A stretch of 64,000 nucleotides of DNA from Magnetococcales bacterium (GCA_015232865.1 JADFYU010000003.1:62001-126000); one strand, 5' to 3'; counted from the first letter of the stretch, positions 1 to 8,766 are shown. A program made the numbers and translations. The notes: a model not told the origin generated them from the letters alone.

Positions 1-78
1 ACTCAATGCCGAGTTGATGATCCCTTGAAGTTGCTTATTCCATTCGAGAATTTTTTTAATTTCCGACATAGACCGATC

Positions 79-131
79 ATCCCAGAAACGGAGGTTGGCG
101 GTGCGTGCCGAAAGCCGCCGTTTCCAGGGAT
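79..131. repeat. Intergenic palindromic repeat, copy 1
   Basis: Imperfect inverted repeat of about 53 bases. The left arm begins ATCCCAGAAACGGAGG and the right arm ends CCGTTTCCAGGGAT. The centre, GTTGGCGGTGCGTGCCGA, is identical to the copy at 17968-18019. The arms pair with a few mismatches and one bulge. It lies about 95 bases beyond the end of the broken radical SAM gene. Other copies or pieces are listed near 3511, 8865, 13274, 17968, 36671, 43421, 55327 and 63003. Confidence 0.8.
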
Positions 132-226
132 ATCCCAGCAAAACAGCACTGAATTTCGACCGCACCCGCTCAGCTTAACAAATGGAAATCCTTTTTTTCC
201 ATACCTTTTTCCAGAAACCCACTTCT

Positions 227-513
227 TTATTTGTGCTCTTCCACTTTTGAGAGCAGGATTTTCAGTGGATGTGCCGTCGGCAAAACCAAAGCATCACCAT
301 CGGCCAGAAAACCCGCCTGGCATCGGGCCACCAGGAAGCGGCCTGTTCAATCTCCTGCAAAACATCATTTAATGGTTTGGCCAAAAAGGTTTTGTGCCGA
401 TACATGGAGCAGAAACGACAGCGATTGAAGCTACAACCGATGGTCGCCTGGATAATCAGGTTATCCCCCTCGGAAGGCGGGCAATAGAGCGGCGGAATAT
501 AATTGAGCACCAA
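227..513 (-). pseudogene. Frameshifted, truncated radical SAM protein gene
   Basis: The first 70 or so residues match the start of a radical SAM family that opens with an NLIIQATIGCSFNRCRFCSM block. The iron-sulfur cysteines are spaced C-x4-C-x2-C (GCSFNRCRFC). After ARRVF the frame is lost: frame 1 stops at HIH. In the next frame the expected continuation ADGDALVLPTAHPLKILLSK is intact and runs to a stop at 227-229. A single missing base near 305-310 would explain this. Even in the restored frame only about 95 residues remain, while such proteins normally have about 270-310. A gene start is plausible at TTG 513 or GTG 510, after GGGAG. I call it a dead remnant with a frameshift and a lost 3' end; a sequencing error could explain the frameshift but not the truncation. 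Confidence 0.75.
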
Positions 514-776
514 ATCTCCCTGTTTTTCATTTTTTTACAATTTGTTATCGGCGAAAGAAACGGAAAAAACCTTGAAAATCAGCTAACTATCAATAAATGA
601 TGTTTTTTTGTTTCTCAATTAGTTTGTCCGCCAACAAACCAGTAAACATCAGCCTTCCAGCCCCATTGCAGCAAATAATATCAACAATATCTGTAATCCA
701 CTATCATCATCAAACCGATAAATCCACTATCTAGCGGTTGTACCGCGGTTTTTATTGTGTAGCGAGGAGATTTCAA

Positions 777-1460
777 ATGAAGGATTTGTTTTTCAAGGCT
801 GGGAAATACAGCAAAAACATATTGATGGCCGGTTTTTTGAGCCTTTCAGTTACAGCCTGTGGCCATACCATTGACCCAACCCTGAGCCGCCTGCCGACCT
901 ATGAGATGCCGACTGCCGTGGTTGTGCAGACTCCGCCAGTCCGATTGCCCGGACAGGTGGGTGTTGGTCAGATCCCTCTGGCCGCTCCTCCTCACTATGC
1001 CACAACCGGGCAGTTCTCCGCAGCTCAAGCCTACATGGCGATGCCAAGCTCCGGCTACCAGGCACAGCCTTCAGCCTCCATGCCTCAAACGCTGTCTCGG
1101 ACTGACGGCGCAACGGTCATTCAACAGGCACCCATTACCCTGCAAAGACCGTCCATCGTCGTTCCACAACAACCGATCTGGGTCGGCAATCCACCATTGC
1201 CGATTCCCCAGCCGCCGGTTGTGATCAATCAACCTCCGGTGGTCTACCAACAACCCAGCGTAATCGTCCGACCACCACAGATTGAATTTGGCATGCCGGT
1301 CCAGGCATATCCCATGATGATGGCGCCGGCCGTGACAGCCGTACCGGTGCAGCCCTGCCCGACAATCCATTGTTCAGCCCCTTCTCAACCTCGGATCGTC
1401 GCCCCGTCCGTGGTTGTACCCAGCCGGGTGGAAAAAGAAGATTATCTTCCCCCAAAATAA
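777..1460 (+). CDS. Proline/glutamine-rich putative lipoprotein
   Basis: Predicted exported lipoprotein of 227 residues; no family recognised. ATG 777 was chosen over the upstream 738 start because GAGGAG lies 7 bases before it and the protein then opens with a clean signal peptide. The hydrophobic stretch ILMAGFLSLSVTAC ends in a lipobox-like VTAC followed by Gly, so lipid attachment at that Cys (about residue 28) is likely. The rest is low complexity, dominated by Pro, Val, Gln, Ala and Met, with PP-V repeats such as PPVVINQPPVVYQQPSVIV. It is the first of four tandem genes for exported low-complexity proteins. Function unknown; an outer-membrane or periplasmic structural role is only a guess. 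Confidence 0.65.
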   Translation: MKDLFFKAGKYSKNILMAGFLSLSVTACGHTIDPTLSRLPTYEMPTAVVVQTPPVRLPGQVGVGQIPLAAPPHYATTGQFSAAQAYMAMPSSGYQAQPSASMPQTLSRTDGATVIQQAPITLQRPSIVVPQQPIWVGNPPLPIPQPPVVINQPPVVYQQPSVIVRPPQIEFGMPVQAYPMMMAPAVTAVPVQPCPTIHCSAPSQPRIVAPSVVVPSRVEKEDYLPPK

Positions 1461-1511
1461 TTCGGGTATGATATCATCTCATTTCCAACCGTTTTTAGGA
1501 ATAAATTGATC

Positions 1512-1895
1512 ATGAAACGTTTACGACTCTATCTCGCCGGAATCACCTTGACTACCGCCCTGACCTTTGGAGCGGGAACAGTCAAGGCGGGCACCTTGAC
1601 TGTTCCACACAACAAACAGGATCGGGTGATTGTCTATACCTACACCACCCTGTATGCTCACCCTATCGATTATTGGTGGCATCTGAATCCATCGGAGTCC
1701 GGTTCCTGGGATTATTTTTCTCCAGTCGATTCCATTCGTCAGCCCATTGCCCTGGAAGCGGGGACAATTCCCACTTACGGAACACCCAGGCCTGAAATCA
1801 GATTGCCGGTCAAACGATCATTCTCCAGCGATTCGGTCTATGGAAACCCTGCTGTCACAGGAACGCCGCCTGCCTACCAGCAGACCAGCTACTGA
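1512..1895 (+). CDS. Small secreted protein, Tyr/Trp-rich
   Basis: A 127-residue protein with a Sec-type signal peptide (MKRLRLYLAGITLTTALTFG, cleavage probably after VKA). I use ATG 1512; an in-frame TTG at 1506 is also possible because AGGA ends at 1500. The mature part contains an aromatic block, YTYTTLYAHPIDYWWHLNP, followed by short Pro/Thr-rich segments. A loosely similar Tyr/Pro-rich block follows the signal peptide of the SPOR protein encoded at 2746, which suggests related envelope proteins. No enzymatic motif is visible. The gene starts 51 bases after the lipoprotein gene and is probably co-transcribed with it. Confidence 0.6.
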   Translation: MKRLRLYLAGITLTTALTFGAGTVKAGTLTVPHNKQDRVIVYTYTTLYAHPIDYWWHLNPSESGSWDYFSPVDSIRQPIALEAGTIPTYGTPRPEIRLPVKRSFSSDSVYGNPAVTGTPPAYQQTSY

Positions 1896-1936
1896 GCGAC
1901 TATCAATATAATCAAAAGATAAACTAAGGAGTAAAC

Positions 1937-2656
1937 ATGAACACCTCCGTTCGCAAACCATTCAAAACCACCTTATTGGCCGGCGCGGCTCTCTTGGCAG
2001 CCACAATGATTGCCCCACAACCAGCCAAAGCTGACGCAACCCTGGCGGCTGTATTGGGTGGAACCGCCCTTCTGGGATTGGTTCTTCACGCCAGTCAGCC
2101 CATTGCCCAGCCTGCTCCCCGTTACCACCATACCTCATCGTCGGCCCATACCGGCTACCACCAGGGCGGTTATCCGCAAAGCAGCGCAGCGGTCCAAGCC
2201 CCGGACTATGGTTATCAGCCCCAGCCCTATTCTCAAGCCTATGCCGCCCCAGTCATGCAGAAACCGACCCGACTGGCTATTCCGGCCTACCCCAGTTATG
2301 CCCCTGTGGTCTACGCCTCTGTGACTCCAGCCGCGGTTCAGCCGAATCCGGTCTATCGGGTTTCCCAGCCGGTCAACTACCAAATAACCGCCCCAACCCA
2401 TGTTTCCAGTCAAAAGGTTTATCATTCCAGCGCCAACATGCAGTACCCTGTCGCGCCGGCCATGCATAGCCCCATGCCGCAACCAGCCCAGCCGTCATAC
2501 GGCTCCATGTACCAGCAAATGCATCAACAGATGCACCAGCAAATGCAGCAACAGACCATGGAGCAGCCGGCCCAGGCTCAGCAGATGTCCTACTATCCAC
2601 AACAAGGGGTGGGTGCCGTTCAACCTCAGTATGGAACAACCTATCCTCAATACTGA
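1937..2656 (+). CDS. Secreted Gln/Tyr/Pro-rich low-complexity protein
   Basis: A 239-residue exported protein with a strong ribosome site (AAGGAG, 5 bases before the ATG). The signal peptide is TTLLAGAALLAATMIAPQPAKA, followed by a second hydrophobic stretch (LAAVLGGTALLGLVLHA), so the mature N-terminus may stay membrane-associated. The rest is enriched in Gln, Tyr, Pro, Ala and Ser, with a short MHQQ repeat (YQQMHQQMHQQMQQQ) near residues 192-206. The composition resembles intrinsically disordered, prion-like or coat-forming proteins. No named family recognised. Third gene of the envelope cluster. Confidence 0.6.
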   Translation: MNTSVRKPFKTTLLAGAALLAATMIAPQPAKADATLAAVLGGTALLGLVLHASQPIAQPAPRYHHTSSSAHTGYHQGGYPQSSAAVQAPDYGYQPQPYSQAYAAPVMQKPTRLAIPAYPSYAPVVYASVTPAAVQPNPVYRVSQPVNYQITAPTHVSSQKVYHSSANMQYPVAPAMHSPMPQPAQPSYGSMYQQMHQQMHQQMQQQTMEQPAQAQQMSYYPQQGVGAVQPQYGTTYPQY

Positions 2657-2745
2657 TTGGCGGTCTGCTTGCAAAGGAATTCCGACCCAACTGTCGGAAT
2701 TCCATTTATTTATAAACTTTTGATCTAATGGCAAGGAAGAAAACC

Positions 2746-3501
2746 ATGGACAGGCCGGAATCTCATGCAAACCGTAATCGATCACCATTTTCGGGATTCC
2801 TGTTCCTTACGACAGCCCTTCTTTTCGGGGCGGTCCTGGGCGTTGAGACTGCTCAGGCGCAAGATGTCGAGGTATATCGCTCGCCCGGCAAACATTATTA
2901 TGTCCCCGACCACTATTTTTCTCCCTATAACTACCAAAGCACCGGTGATTTTACCAAGCGGCCCATGGTCATTCCACCCTCGGTTCCGGTCTTCAACCAA
3001 CCGGCCTATTTTATCATGGACGGACCGCAAGCTGTGCCCAGCGCGCCCATTGATCACACCCAGTTTATCGGTCGCAGCCAGCCAGTCGCCAACCTGTCCC
3101 AACAGTCGGGATATCTGCCGCAACAACCCGGTTATGCAGCAGCACCCCAGCAGGCCGCACCCCAAATGGCTACACAGTCGCCTTACGGATATGCCCAGCA
3201 ACCCGTTGGAATGACCACGGCTTCCCACCCCCAGAGCGGCGGTTATTCCTTTGCTCCGGTCAGCCCAAAACAGACCTACACGCTCCACGTCGGCAGTTTC
3301 CTGATTTATTCGCAAGCGGACGCCATCGAACAACAGGTTCTGGCCCTGGGTCTGACTCCGATTCGTAAAGAGGTGGAGGCGGAAGGCATCCGTTACCTTC
3401 AACTCCATGTCGGCCCCTTTTCAGACCCGAAGTCCGTCAAACAGATCGCCGACAAATTGGATGAAAATCAGATCAAGAACCGTATTGTTGTCGTTCGCTG
3501 A
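2746..3501 (+). CDS. SPOR-domain envelope protein
   Basis: A 251-residue protein with an N-terminal signal or anchor (SGFLFLTTALLFGAVLGVETAQA) and a C-terminal SPOR domain of about 75 residues, beginning TYTLHVGSFLIYSQADAIEQ. SPOR domains bind denuded septal peptidoglycan. ATG 2746 is preferred to 2728 because AAGGAAG lies just upstream of it and nothing like a ribosome site precedes 2728. The middle is Pro/Gln/Tyr-rich, like the preceding gene. The last gene of the cluster therefore supplies the only recognisable domain and ties the group to the cell wall, perhaps the division site. The SPOR assignment is firm; the biological role is inferred. Confidence 0.75.
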   Translation: MDRPESHANRNRSPFSGFLFLTTALLFGAVLGVETAQAQDVEVYRSPGKHYYVPDHYFSPYNYQSTGDFTKRPMVIPPSVPVFNQPAYFIMDGPQAVPSAPIDHTQFIGRSQPVANLSQQSGYLPQQPGYAAAPQQAAPQMATQSPYGYAQQPVGMTTASHPQSGGYSFAPVSPKQTYTLHVGSFLIYSQADAIEQQVLALGLTPIRKEVEAEGIRYLQLHVGPFSDPKSVKQIADKLDENQIKNRIVVVR

Positions 3502-3510
3502 GAATAGAGC

Positions 3511-3577
3511 AAACCCAGGCGGATCAACCTATAGACGGCCGTTGTCGGCAAGTACCGGCGACTGCCGTTTTTGGGTT
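3511..3577. repeat. Intergenic palindromic repeat, copy 2 (reverse)
   Basis: The outer arms AAACCCA (3511-3517) and TGGGTT (3572-3577) enclose a hairpin, GGCCGTTGTCGG / CCGGCGACTGCC. Read on the minus strand the centre is CCGGTACTTGCCGACAACG, close to the core of the copy at 63003. A half-copy, CCTAAATTCGGCAATCC, follows at 3581-3597. It lies directly behind the SPOR gene and could act in transcript termination or stability, but there is no clean T-run. Confidence 0.6.
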
Positions 3578-3597
3578 GAACCTAAATTCGGCAATCC

Positions 3598-4206
3598 AAC
3601 ACAAAAAACCTCAATCACGCCTGTAAACGGGTTGATTTTTTTTTACCCGCAAAAGGGGCTGATGCTCACCCGGCCAAAAAATTCAAGCTTGAAAAACAGG
3701 CGAACCGCAGCAAACAAACAACTCTTAAATAACAACCATTAATTAGATGATTGCCATTTGAATATCTTCCTAAAATAACGAATTTTTCCCACGATTCAAA
3801 GGAAGGCATTTCAACTCGGGTTCAGTCATGCGTTTGATTTTCTGTTGACTTTAACTGAAAATCAAACCATAAATTCCAATTCGTAGAGAAACTAAGAAAA
3901 GCTAATGGCTGTATAAATAAATATAACATGTCATTAGAATCATACAATAGATTATATAAGAAAGGAGAGAAAGAAAGTCGAATCTTCAACTATAAAAGGA
4001 TCGAAAATAAATAATAGCAAAGTTTGGAACACCGATCGTGCGTATTTGGTTAACGACAGTCTGTGGGCGTGTGAACAATGCCTTGAAGAACCGAATTGAG
4101 GAGGGAATCTTTACACCACTGGAGAACTTGGATTTTTATTCGTGTTCGATTGAGGATCGTTCGCACTCTGTGTTTTTTTGTATCAATATTTTTAGGAGGT
4201 TTCGTT
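3598..4206. other. AT-rich intergenic region before symporter genes
   Basis: About 600 bases without a convincing gene. It is clearly more AT-rich than its surroundings, especially 3720-4020, and probably holds the promoter and leader of the DUF4212/symporter operon. A purine-rich stretch (AGAAAGGAGAGAAAGAAAG) near 3960 is not followed by an open frame. I could not identify a convincing sigma-54, FNR or CRP site by eye. Confidence 0.4.
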
Positions 4207-4473
4207 ATGTCAGATAATAAGGAAGACCAAGGCGTAGCCTATTGGAAGGCCAACCTGAGTCTACTGAAGTTATGCCTTGTGATTTGGTTTTTGTGTTCTT
4301 ATGTCCTGGGAATTTTCCTGGTTGAACCGCTGAACAACATTAGCTTGGGCGGCTATCCGCTCGGATTCTGGTTCGCCCAACAAGGCTCTATATACATCTT
4401 TTTGGTCTTGATCGTCTTCTATGCGATTCGCATGGGCCAAATTGACCGTAAATTCGGCATGGAAGAAGAATAG
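4207..4473 (+). CDS. DUF4212 small membrane subunit of symporter
   Basis: An 88-residue membrane protein with two hydrophobic segments (about residues 22-43 and 57-78). It matches DUF4212, the small protein encoded just before VC_2705-type sodium/solute symporters. AGGAGG lies 7 bases before ATG 4207, which rules out the longer frame beginning at 4096. The motifs YWKANLSLL and FWFAQQGSIYIFLVLI are typical of the family. It is usually taken to be an accessory subunit of the symporter. The symporter gene begins 14 bases later, so the two are almost certainly co-translated. Confidence 0.9.
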   Translation: MSDNKEDQGVAYWKANLSLLKLCLVIWFLCSYVLGIFLVEPLNNISLGGYPLGFWFAQQGSIYIFLVLIVFYAIRMGQIDRKFGMEEE

Positions 4474-4487
4474 GAGGAGGACATAGA

Positions 4488-6272
4488 ATGGATCTGCATA
4501 CTCTTACATTTTTAGTCGTTGGCTTTACCTTCGCCATCTATATCGCTATTGCCATTTGGGCCAGAGCCGGATCGACCAAAGAGTTCTATATTGCTGGCGG
4601 TGGCATCAAATCCTGGCAAAATGGTATGGCTACCGGTGCGGACTGGATGTCAGCCGCTTCGTTCATCAGTATGGCTGGCCTCATCGCCTTCAGTGGTTAT
4701 GACGCCTCGGTCTATCTGATGGGTTGGACTGGTGGTTATGTGCTGTTGGCCATGCTGCTGGCTCCCTATCTGCGCAAATTCGGCAAGTTTACGGTTCCTG
4801 AGTTCATCGGTGACCGTTTCTATTCCCAAGGTGCGCGTATTACGGCCGTCGGCTGTTTGATCACCGCCTCCATCACCTACGTGATCGGCCAGATGAAGGG
4901 AATCGGCGTGGCCTTCTCCCGCTTCCTGGAAGTTGACTTCGCTCACGGTCTCTACATCGGCATGGGCATCGTCTTCGTCTATGCCGTGTTGGGTGGAATG
5001 AAGGGTATTACCTATACCCAGATCGCCCAGTACGTCGTTTTGATCTTTGCCTACACTGTTCCAGCCATCTTCATCTCCTTAAACCTCACCGGTAGTATTC
5101 TGCCCCAAATCGGCTTGGGAAGCGAGATGGCCGATGGTAGCGGCCAGTTCATGCTCCAACGGTTGGATCAAACCGTACAAGACCTCGGATTTGCGGCGTA
5201 CACTGTTCAGCAAGGCTCAACCATGAACATGTTCATGTTGACCCTTTCCCTGATGATCGGTACGGCGGGTCTGCCGCATGTTATCGTGCGTTTTTTCACG
5301 GTTCCCAAAGTGGCTGATGCTCGTTCCTCCGCTGGTTGGGCTTTGTTCTTCATCGCCCTGCTCTACACCACGGCACCGGCTGTTGGCGCCATGGCTCGTT
5401 ACAACCTGACCACCACCATTCAAACCGGTGAAGTGGGCGTGATTGAAAACAACCTGGAATACACCGCCCGTCCAGAATGGTTTAAAAACTGGGAAAAGAC
5501 CGGCCTTTTGCAATTTGAAGATAAAAATGGCGACGGTCGTATCCAATACTACAACGACAAAAACGCCGCCTTCAAAGCCAAAGCAGAATCCGAATGGGGC
5601 TGGAAAGGCAATGAGATGGTCAAAATCGACCGTGACATCATGGTCCTGGCCAACCCGGAAATCGCTCAACTGCCTAACTGGGTGATCGCTCTGGTGGCGG
5701 CCGGTGGTTTGGCTGCTGCACTCTCAACCGCTGCTGGTCTGCTGTTGGCGATCTCTTCCTCTATCTCTCACGACTTGATGAAAGGCATTCTGACACCCGA
5801 CATCTCAGAGAAAAGTGAACTGATGGCTGGTCGCATCTCCATGTCCGGTGCCATTCTCGTGGCCGGTTATCTTGGTTTGAATCCGCCTGGATTCGCAGCG
5901 CAGGTGGTGGCTTTGGCCTTTGGTCTGGCCGCTTCGTCCATATTCCCGGCTCTGATGATGGGTATTTTCTACAAACGATCCAACAATATTGGTGCCGTGG
6001 CCGGAATGTTGGTCGGAATTCTCTCCACCCTCATCTACATCTTCCTGTACAAGGGTTGGTTCTTTATTCCTGGCACGGCCATGCTGACGGACAACCCTTC
6101 CGGTTGGTTCCTGGGCATCTCTCCGGGTGCTTTCGGTGCCTTGGGTGCGCTCCTGAACTTCGTTACCAACTATGTTGTCTCCGGCATGACCGCACCACCG
6201 CCTGAGCACATTCAAGCCCTGGTTGAAGACATTCGTATTCCGAGAGGAGCCGGTGCAGCCATTGATCACTGA
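4488..6272 (+). CDS. Sodium/solute symporter, VC_2705 family (ActP-like)
   Basis: A 594-residue polytopic transporter of the sodium:solute symporter superfamily, in the VC_2705 subgroup often annotated as an acetate or solute permease. Visible features are the N-terminal EFYIAGGGIKSWQNGMATGADWMSA region, typical of SSF helix 1, and about 13 hydrophobic helices. A hydrophilic insert of about 70 residues (roughly 315-390) contains an EF-hand-like loop, DKNGDGRIQYYN, starting at Asp345. Substrate cannot be read from the sequence; short monocarboxylates such as acetate are the usual assignment. GGAGGAGG precedes the start. It forms a pair with the DUF4212 gene and is followed by a strong terminator. 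Confidence 0.9.
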   Translation: MDLHTLTFLVVGFTFAIYIAIAIWARAGSTKEFYIAGGGIKSWQNGMATGADWMSAASFISMAGLIAFSGYDASVYLMGWTGGYVLLAMLLAPYLRKFGKFTVPEFIGDRFYSQGARITAVGCLITASITYVIGQMKGIGVAFSRFLEVDFAHGLYIGMGIVFVYAVLGGMKGITYTQIAQYVVLIFAYTVPAIFISLNLTGSILPQIGLGSEMADGSGQFMLQRLDQTVQDLGFAAYTVQQGSTMNMFMLTLSLMIGTAGLPHVIVRFFTVPKVADARSSAGWALFFIALLYTTAPAVGAMARYNLTTTIQTGEVGVIENNLEYTARPEWFKNWEKTGLLQFEDKNGDGRIQYYNDKNAAFKAKAESEWGWKGNEMVKIDRDIMVLANPEIAQLPNWVIALVAAGGLAAALSTAAGLLLAISSSISHDLMKGILTPDISEKSELMAGRISMSGAILVAGYLGLNPPGFAAQVVALAFGLAASSIFPALMMGIFYKRSNNIGAVAGMLVGILSTLIYIFLYKGWFFIPGTAMLTDNPSGWFLGISPGAFGALGALLNFVTNYVVSGMTAPPPEHIQALVEDIRIPRGAGAAIDH

Positions 6273-6302
6273 TTTTTAGACAAGTGATTCACTGACTTAT
6301 TG

Positions 6303-6334
6303 ACGGACCCTGATTTTCAGGGTCCGTTTTTTTT
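6303..6334 (+). terminator. Rho-independent terminator after symporter
   Basis: Perfect 11-bp stem, ACGGACCCTGA / TCAGGGTCCGT, with a 3-base loop and a run of T. It closes the DUF4212-symporter operon 30 bases after the stop, so the DUF294 gene downstream probably has its own promoter in 6335-6416. Confidence 0.93.
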
Positions 6335-6416
6335 ATTTTTTTTCATTATCCCTATACAAAGAATGGTTTATATTTAAATCTGAAGTATCTTTTTTTTTCA
6401 CCAGGAGCATGACACC

Positions 6417-8285
6417 ATGCAGGTCGATTTTCTCGGTATCCAAGATTTTCTAGCCCTCTGCTCGCCGTTTGATCAACTTCCGGCTGAGAGTTTGGAAAAC
6501 CTTTCCAAAGAGATTGTGGTTCAGGTCGTCCAGAAGGGGCACATTATCTATAATCAAGGAGAGGTATGCACCTCCCTGGTTATCGTCCGTTATGGAACGG
6601 TAGAGACCATTTCTGAGGAGGGAGACATAGTCTGTCATTTAGGTGAAAAAGGAATCTTTGGTGGCGAAGAGTTCATGAGCGATGGAAAATCTCTCTATAC
6701 TCATCGAGCGATCGACGAGTGCCTTTTTTACAAGATTCCCAGAAAAGAGTTTCTACTTCTTTTAACAAAACATCCTGATTTTGCAAATTATTTTTATCCA
6801 ACAAGTGGAACCCGTTTACGTGGCGCTCTTCTCAAGGATGCTGAACACATCGAACGGATTGAAATTATTTCCGCCCGCCTGGGCGATCTGATCTCCCGCG
6901 AAGTGGTACACATGACTGTTGATGACTCCATTCGCAATGTCGCAAAAAAAATGGTTCAGGAGGGTGTCGGCAGCATGCTCCTGTGCAAAGGGGAGAGCCT
7001 TGCCGGGATTATTACCGATCTGGGACTGAGAACCCATGTGGTTGCCGAAGGGAGGAGTACCGACGATCCCATATCGACGGTCATGACCGAAAACCCAATC
7101 ACCTTGGAGTCCAACGCCCTGGGCATAGACGCCTTGATATTGATGGCCCAAAAAAATATCGACCACATTCCGATCGTTCGCGACGGCAAACCCATCGGCA
7201 TGATTACGACCAAGAACCTGGCTCAAAATCAAACCACCTCCGCCGTTTACCTGGTTCGTGAGGCCTATAAACAGAATTCCATTGAGGGGTTGCAAAAAAT
7301 AACGGAACAGATTCCCCGCCTGCTCCAGAGCCTGGTTCGCAGTTGGGTGCCTGCCCAGAGTGTCGGCCATGTCATCACTTCCGTTACCGATGCCGTCAAT
7401 ATTCGTCTGATACAGATGGCTGAAGAGAAGCTTGGCCCGCCCCCGGTCCCCTACTCCTGGTGTGTGGTTGGTTCACAAGGACGGGGCGAGCAGACCGTGG
7501 TATCGGATCAGGACAGTTTTCTCCTGCTCAGCGATCGATATGACAAAGCAAAACATGGTAAATATTTCAAGAAACTGACGACAATGGTCTGTGATGACAT
7601 GGATCGGGTCGGATATCGGTTTTGTCCCGGAGAGATCATGGCCAAGACCAAGCGGTATAAACTGCCACTGAAGCAGTGGAAGAAAAACTTTAAAAGCTGG
7701 ATCGAAGAGCCTTCACCCAAAGCCTTGATGTTATCCTGCATTTTCTTCGATCTTCGGATGTTATACGGAAAAAATGATCTGTTTATCGAGCTAAAGCGGT
7801 ATGTCGAGCAAACCAGTAAACTAAACCGGATTTACTTGGCGCACATGACCCAGAACGCTCTGACCCACAAGGCCCCTCTGGGATTTTTCCGCAATTTTGT
7901 CTTGATTCGCGGTGGAGAGCACAACCAGACATTCAACTTGAAAAATAGTGGCATCATCCCGATTGTGGATATCACCCGCATTCACGCCCTGGCCTCTGGA
8001 GTAGAAGCGGTCAACACCTTGGACCGCTTGAAGTCCATCATCAAGAACGCCTCCTCCATGAGCAAAAATGGCTCTCTGGATCTTCAGGATGCGTTCGAGT
8101 TCATCAATCAGACTCGACTTCGCTATCATGCGAGCCTGCTTGACGAAGGAATGCCAGTCAGCAATTATATGTCACCCGATCGACTTTCGAACCTGGAGCG
8201 GGAGCACCTGAAAGATGCGTTTGCCATCGTTCAAACCATGCAGTCCGCCATGAAGCAACAGTTCCAAGGTCCATCCTTCGGCTGA
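6417..8285 (+). CDS. cNMP-binding/CBS/DUF294 nucleotidyltransferase-like regulator
   Basis: A 622-residue cytoplasmic protein with four parts: a cyclic-nucleotide-binding-like fold (about 10-125), two CBS domains (about 155-270), a DUF294 nucleotidyltransferase-like domain with GSQGRGEQTVVSDQD (about 350-366), and the DUF294 C-terminal helical domain. The G-S-x-G-R-x-E...D-x-D pattern matches the GlnD-type metal and nucleotide site, so catalysis is possible. Proteins of this build are often encoded beside VC_2705 symporters and are thought to regulate them in response to nucleotides. AGGAG precedes the ATG by 10 bases. The target and ligand are not known from the sequence. Confidence 0.85.
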   Translation: MQVDFLGIQDFLALCSPFDQLPAESLENLSKEIVVQVVQKGHIIYNQGEVCTSLVIVRYGTVETISEEGDIVCHLGEKGIFGGEEFMSDGKSLYTHRAIDECLFYKIPRKEFLLLLTKHPDFANYFYPTSGTRLRGALLKDAEHIERIEIISARLGDLISREVVHMTVDDSIRNVAKKMVQEGVGSMLLCKGESLAGIITDLGLRTHVVAEGRSTDDPISTVMTENPITLESNALGIDALILMAQKNIDHIPIVRDGKPIGMITTKNLAQNQTTSAVYLVREAYKQNSIEGLQKITEQIPRLLQSLVRSWVPAQSVGHVITSVTDAVNIRLIQMAEEKLGPPPVPYSWCVVGSQGRGEQTVVSDQDSFLLLSDRYDKAKHGKYFKKLTTMVCDDMDRVGYRFCPGEIMAKTKRYKLPLKQWKKNFKSWIEEPSPKALMLSCIFFDLRMLYGKNDLFIELKRYVEQTSKLNRIYLAHMTQNALTHKAPLGFFRNFVLIRGGEHNQTFNLKNSGIIPIVDITRIHALASGVEAVNTLDRLKSIIKNASSMSKNGSLDLQDAFEFINQTRLRYHASLLDEGMPVSNYMSPDRLSNLEREHLKDAFAIVQTMQSAMKQQFQGPSFG

Positions 8286-8460
8286 CCCGAACCGAAACTT
8301 GACCCACTGACCATAACGACGGATTCACACAGGCACTCTCGCGTTAACAACTAATATATCAAGATATTGCGCTAAAAATATAATATTTGAATAAGAATCT
8401 TTGCACTTTCCCCATCAGGGATGTAAATTATCGTTTTTTCGTTCTAATACAGAGGCTCAC

Positions 8461-8748
8461 ATGACTAAGGCTGATATTGTAGATGTTCTTTACTCCAAAC
8501 TGGACCACCCAAGAAAAGAGACTCAAGAGATCGTTGAGGCAATGTTTGAGATGATCAAGGTCGAATTGGAAAAAGGAGAAAGCATTAAGCTCCCCGGTTT
8601 TGGTAATTTTGTCATCCGTAGCAAACGGTCCCGGATTGGCCGCAATCCGAAAACCGGTGAAGAGATGGAGATTACAGCTCGTCAGGTATTGACCTTCAAG
8701 CCCAGCACCATTCTGCGCAACCGGGTACAAAACGGTTTGAAAAACTGA
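8461..8748 (+). CDS. ihfA: Integration host factor subunit alpha
   Basis: A 95-residue DNA-bending protein of the HU/IHF family. ATG 8461 gives the canonical length; the longer frame from 8401 adds non-homologous residues. Family hallmarks are LPGFGNFVIRSKRSRIGRNP and the DNA-contacting arm with P-K-T-G-E-E-M-E-I. The sequence fits the alpha subunit better than beta or HU (MTKADIVD start). IHF alpha pairs with IhfB to bend DNA at promoters, recombination sites and origins. Unlike in enteric bacteria, no pheT gene lies upstream; the gene stands alone with its own terminator. Confidence 0.9.
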   Translation: MTKADIVDVLYSKLDHPRKETQEIVEAMFEMIKVELEKGESIKLPGFGNFVIRSKRSRIGRNPKTGEEMEITARQVLTFKPSTILRNRVQNGLKN

Positions 8749-8766
8749 AAAAACCGCATACAAATA

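Noticed and set aside
227..513. Radical SAM remnant as the missing AmmeMemoRadiSam partner
   Set aside because: Its cysteine spacing (C-x4-C-x2-C) and opening block belong to another radical SAM family, and it is far from the AmmB-AmmA gene.
25..600. Several plus-strand frames of 65-115 codons at the window start
   Set aside because: They lie over the repeat copy and antisense to the radical SAM remnant, show no family resemblance and have poor ribosome sites.
4015..4060. Sigma-54 promoter before the DUF4212 gene
   Set aside because: A TTGGAAC...TGCG stretch is present, but the GG-to-GC spacing is 12, not 10.
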